Source of the DNA: JAFNAG01 sp050011535
GTDB lineage: Bacteria > Acidobacteriota > UBA6911
Direction of reading: 5' to 3'
Assembly (NCBI GenBank): GCA_050011535.1
Contig: JBEKIX010000003.1
Location: forward strand, 62,001-126,000
Length of the DNA: 64,000 nt
Part shown: piece by piece, positions 61,829-64,000 of the stretch
Position numbering within the stretch: position 1 is the first letter of the stretch
How the letters are laid out: each line of letters opens with the position of its first letter
Notes under the pieces: generated by a model
What the model saw: only the letters and a program-made list of their open reading frames with translations
The model's database searches: none
Told to the model about the DNA's origin: nothing
Made by a program: the position numbers and the translations under genes

Positions 61829-63667
61829 GTGCGCGACGACCTGCTGCTCTACTACGAACGTGAACTCAGCTTCCTGCGGCGCATGGGCGCGCAGTTTGCC
61901 GAACAGTACCCCAAGATCGCCTCGCGTCTGAACCTCGAGCCGGATAAGTGCGAAGATCCCCACGTGGAGCGGCTGCTGGAGGCGTTCGCCTTCCTGGCCG
62001 CGCGTGTCCACCTCAAAATCGACGACGAGTTCCCGGAGATCACGGAAGCGCTGCTGAGCATTATCTACCCGCATTTCATCCGTCCGGTGCCGTCGATGAC
62101 AATCGCGGATTTCCGGATTAACCCCGAGCAGGCGCAGATCGGCGCCGGGCTGAAGATGAGCCGCGGCACCGTGCTGTTGTCGCGTCGGGTGGGCGGTGTG
62201 CCCTGCAGATTCCGCACCTGTTATGACGCCTATCTCTGGCCGTTGAGCGTGGCAGCAGCGGAATGGAAATCGCCTGACCGCCTGCAGCCGGCCATCAAAG
62301 CCCCCGAGGCTGTCGCGGCGCTCCGGCTGGAATTGGCCTGCTGGCGCGATATTACGTTCGAGAAAGTCCGCCCCGATCCACTGCGCATGTTCCTCAACGG
62401 CGAAAGCGGCGTGATTCACACATTGTATGAGCTTCTCTCGAGCCGCTTGATCCAGATCGTTCTTCGTGACCCCACACCGGGTTCGCGAATTCGCCCTGTC
62501 TTGCTCCGACCCGACGCCTTGCAACCGATCGGGTTCGGCGAAGACGAAGGCATGCTGCCTTACCCGCGCCGGTCCTTTGCCGGCTACCGGCTCCTGAACG
62601 AATACTTCACTTTTCCGGATAAGTTTTTCTTCCTCGACCTGACTGGTCTGGAGAAAGTCCTCGGAGGCTTCAAGGACCGGGCGGAGTTGATCTTTCTGAT
62701 CGCGCCGTTTGAATTGACCGAGCGACGGCAGGCGCTCGAGATGGGCATCTCCGCCAAGACATTCCAGCTGGCATGCGCGCCCGCAGTGAACCTGTTCGAG
62801 CAGACCGCAGAACCGATTCTCCTCACCCAGCGGCGTTTTGAGTATCCCATCGTTCCGGACATTCGCCGGCCCAACGCCACCGAGATCTTCTCCGTGGATG
62901 ATGTGGTCAGTGTCCGCCCGAACACCCAGGAACCGGTCCGTTTCGAGCCGTTTTACTCTTATCGCCACGGGTTGGCCGCCACGCGCGGCCAGACTTACTG
63001 GATGGCTTCGCGCCGCAAGTCCGGACGCCGCGATGACGAGGGCACGGAGATGTTCCTCTCCCTGGTGGACTTCGAACAGCGGCCCGTAGCGCCCGACGTC
63101 GACAGCCTGACGGTCCGGCTCACCTGCACAAACCGCGATCTGCCCGCGCGCCTCCCGTTCGGCGTGGATTCGGGAGACTTCGAACTCGAAGGCGCGGCCC
63201 CGGTCCAGTCGATCGTAGCGCTGAGGAAACCCACGCCGGCCCTGCGCCCGCCCACCGGCAAATCCTCGCTCTGGCACCTGATCTCGCACCTCTCGCTAAA
63301 CTACCTCTCCCTGGTCTCCGAAGGCAAAGAGGCGCTCCAGGAAATCCTGAAGCTCTATGACTTCACCAACTCTCCGCATGCCGTGAAGCAGGTAGAAGGC
63401 ATCACGGAGCTTACGAGTGGCCCCCAATTCGCACGCATCATCTCGGAGAACGGAATCACTTTTGCGCGCGGCACGCGCGTGGACATGGGGTTGGACGAAG
63501 AGAATTTCGTCGGCGGGGGAGCGTACCTGTTTGCCAGCGTGCTGGAGCATTTCCTCGGACTCTACGTCACACTCAATAGCTTTAGCCAGTTGAGTGTCTC
63601 GACACGCCAGAGAAAGGAGGTCCTGCGCCTGTGGCCCCCACGAGCCGGCACGAAGATCTTGCTATGA
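61829..63667 (+). CDS. tssF: T6SS baseplate protein TssF
   Basis: 612 residues starting with GTG 61829. MRDDLLLYYERELSFLRRMGAQFAEQYPKIASRLNLEPDKCEDPHVERLLEAFAFLAARVHLKIDDEFPE-type sequence is the classical TssF opening. Later motifs include YPHFIRPVPSMTIADF, RTCYDAYLWPL, and near the end FVGGGAYLFASVLEHFLGLYVTLNSFSQL. It forms the F2G wedge with TssG. The stop overlaps the tssG start (ATGA). Confidence 0.96.
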   Translation: MRDDLLLYYERELSFLRRMGAQFAEQYPKIASRLNLEPDKCEDPHVERLLEAFAFLAARVHLKIDDEFPEITEALLSIIYPHFIRPVPSMTIADFRINPEQAQIGAGLKMSRGTVLLSRRVGGVPCRFRTCYDAYLWPLSVAAAEWKSPDRLQPAIKAPEAVAALRLELACWRDITFEKVRPDPLRMFLNGESGVIHTLYELLSSRLIQIVLRDPTPGSRIRPVLLRPDALQPIGFGEDEGMLPYPRRSFAGYRLLNEYFTFPDKFFFLDLTGLEKVLGGFKDRAELIFLIAPFELTERRQALEMGISAKTFQLACAPAVNLFEQTAEPILLTQRRFEYPIVPDIRRPNATEIFSVDDVVSVRPNTQEPVRFEPFYSYRHGLAATRGQTYWMASRRKSGRRDDEGTEMFLSLVDFEQRPVAPDVDSLTVRLTCTNRDLPARLPFGVDSGDFELEGAAPVQSIVALRKPTPALRPPTGKSSLWHLISHLSLNYLSLVSEGKEALQEILKLYDFTNSPHAVKQVEGITELTSGPQFARIISENGITFARGTRVDMGLDEENFVGGGAYLFASVLEHFLGLYVTLNSFSQLSVSTRQRKEVLRLWPPRAGTKILL

Positions 63668-64000
63668 ATCGCACCGCGCCTGACTGTCCGGAACTGGAAG
63701 AAGCTCTGCGCACAGAACCGTTCGGCTTCGGTTTTTTCCAGGCCGTGCGGCTCTTCGGACGGCTTCTGCCCGGCCGCCAGCCGGTGGGCCAGTTTTCGAA
63801 TCCCGACTCGGAGATCGTCCGCTTCGGGGCTGGTGCTGACTTCGGTTTTCCGCCGAGCGAGATCGCCGACCTGGAGTGGCCTGAAGGTGCCCAGCCGCGC
63901 ATGCGCGTCAATTTCATGGGGCTGACAGGTCCCCAGGGTGTCCTTCCACTCTATTACGCGGCGCACGTCCGCGAACGCTTGCGCGCGCACGACAGCGCCG
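63664..64000 (+). CDS. tssG: T6SS baseplate protein TssG, N-terminal part (window edge)
   Basis: Only 112 codons are visible. LEEALRTEPFGFGFFQAVRLFGRLLPGRQPVGQFSNPDSEIVRFGAGADFGFPPSEIADL, then MRVNFMGLTGPQGVLPLYYAAHVRERLRAHDSA are plain TssG signatures. It starts inside the tssF stop, as in other T6SS clusters. The window ends before the rest; tssH, vgrG and others may follow outside it. Confidence 0.95.
   Translation, partial: MNRTAPDCPELEEALRTEPFGFGFFQAVRLFGRLLPGRQPVGQFSNPDSEIVRFGAGADFGFPPSEIADLEWPEGAQPRMRVNFMGLTGPQGVLPLYYAAHVRERLRAHDSA

Overview
The window is a GC-rich bacterial chromosome segment with no rRNA or tRNA gene that I could see. Several traits point to a soil-type Gram-negative bacterium, most plausibly of the Acidobacteriota: a Sec-exported RHS protein with an acidobacterial-style HExxH tail, a protein with two XRE-type helix-turn-helix domains, Hanks-type kinases, a TolB/WD40-like remnant, proline-rich GEFTRMF-repeat proteins, and a type VI secretion system (T6SS). 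This taxonomic call is inference; no marker gene settles it.

Region 1 (1-10.5 kb, all minus strand) is an accessory island. It holds a large secreted RHS/YD-repeat protein with a metalloprotease-like tail, a second RHS tail left as an orphan 3 kb downstream, an Asp-box lipoprotein, small DUF4926 and DUF4160/DUF2442 genes bounded by copies of a hairpin repeat, and a REP-associated tyrosine transposase. Region 2 (10.2-13.5 kb) is gene-poor: two small helix-turn-helix genes, about 1.2 kb without a recognisable gene, and a striking array of 34 units of exactly 21 bp built on the palindrome GAAATGATCATTTC.

Region 3 (13.5-36.4 kb) is mostly housekeeping: lemA, two TPM-domain genes, cutC, an operon of an acyl-CoA ligase, a ketopantoate reductase and murB, an N-carbamoylputrescine amidase, a membrane acyltransferase-like protein, an ACP/ketosynthase/acyltransferase operon with a good promoter, dsbD, a scar made of truncated dsbD and thuA genes, a DUF971 gene, metH and a cytosolic GH5 glycosidase.

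Region 4 (36.4-64 kb) is a signalling and T6SS island. It has two transmembrane Ser/Thr kinases, one in an operon with a CsgG-like protein, a zinc-ribbon YIP1 protein, three methyltransferases that share a similar C-terminal segment, a small protein with a CheD/CNF-like Cys/His motif, and tssM-tssL-tssK on the minus strand. A seven-repeat tail-anchored protein and a methyltransferase follow on the plus strand, then a second tssK on the minus strand. A divergent promoter with a palindrome precedes tssB-tssC-hcp-tagJ-tssA-tssE-tssF-tssG, which runs off the window end. tssH, vgrG, PAAR and tssJ are not seen here. The kinases, the Thr-containing repeat protein and the two TssK proteins suggest a phosphorylation-controlled T6SS with a duplicated baseplate adaptor.
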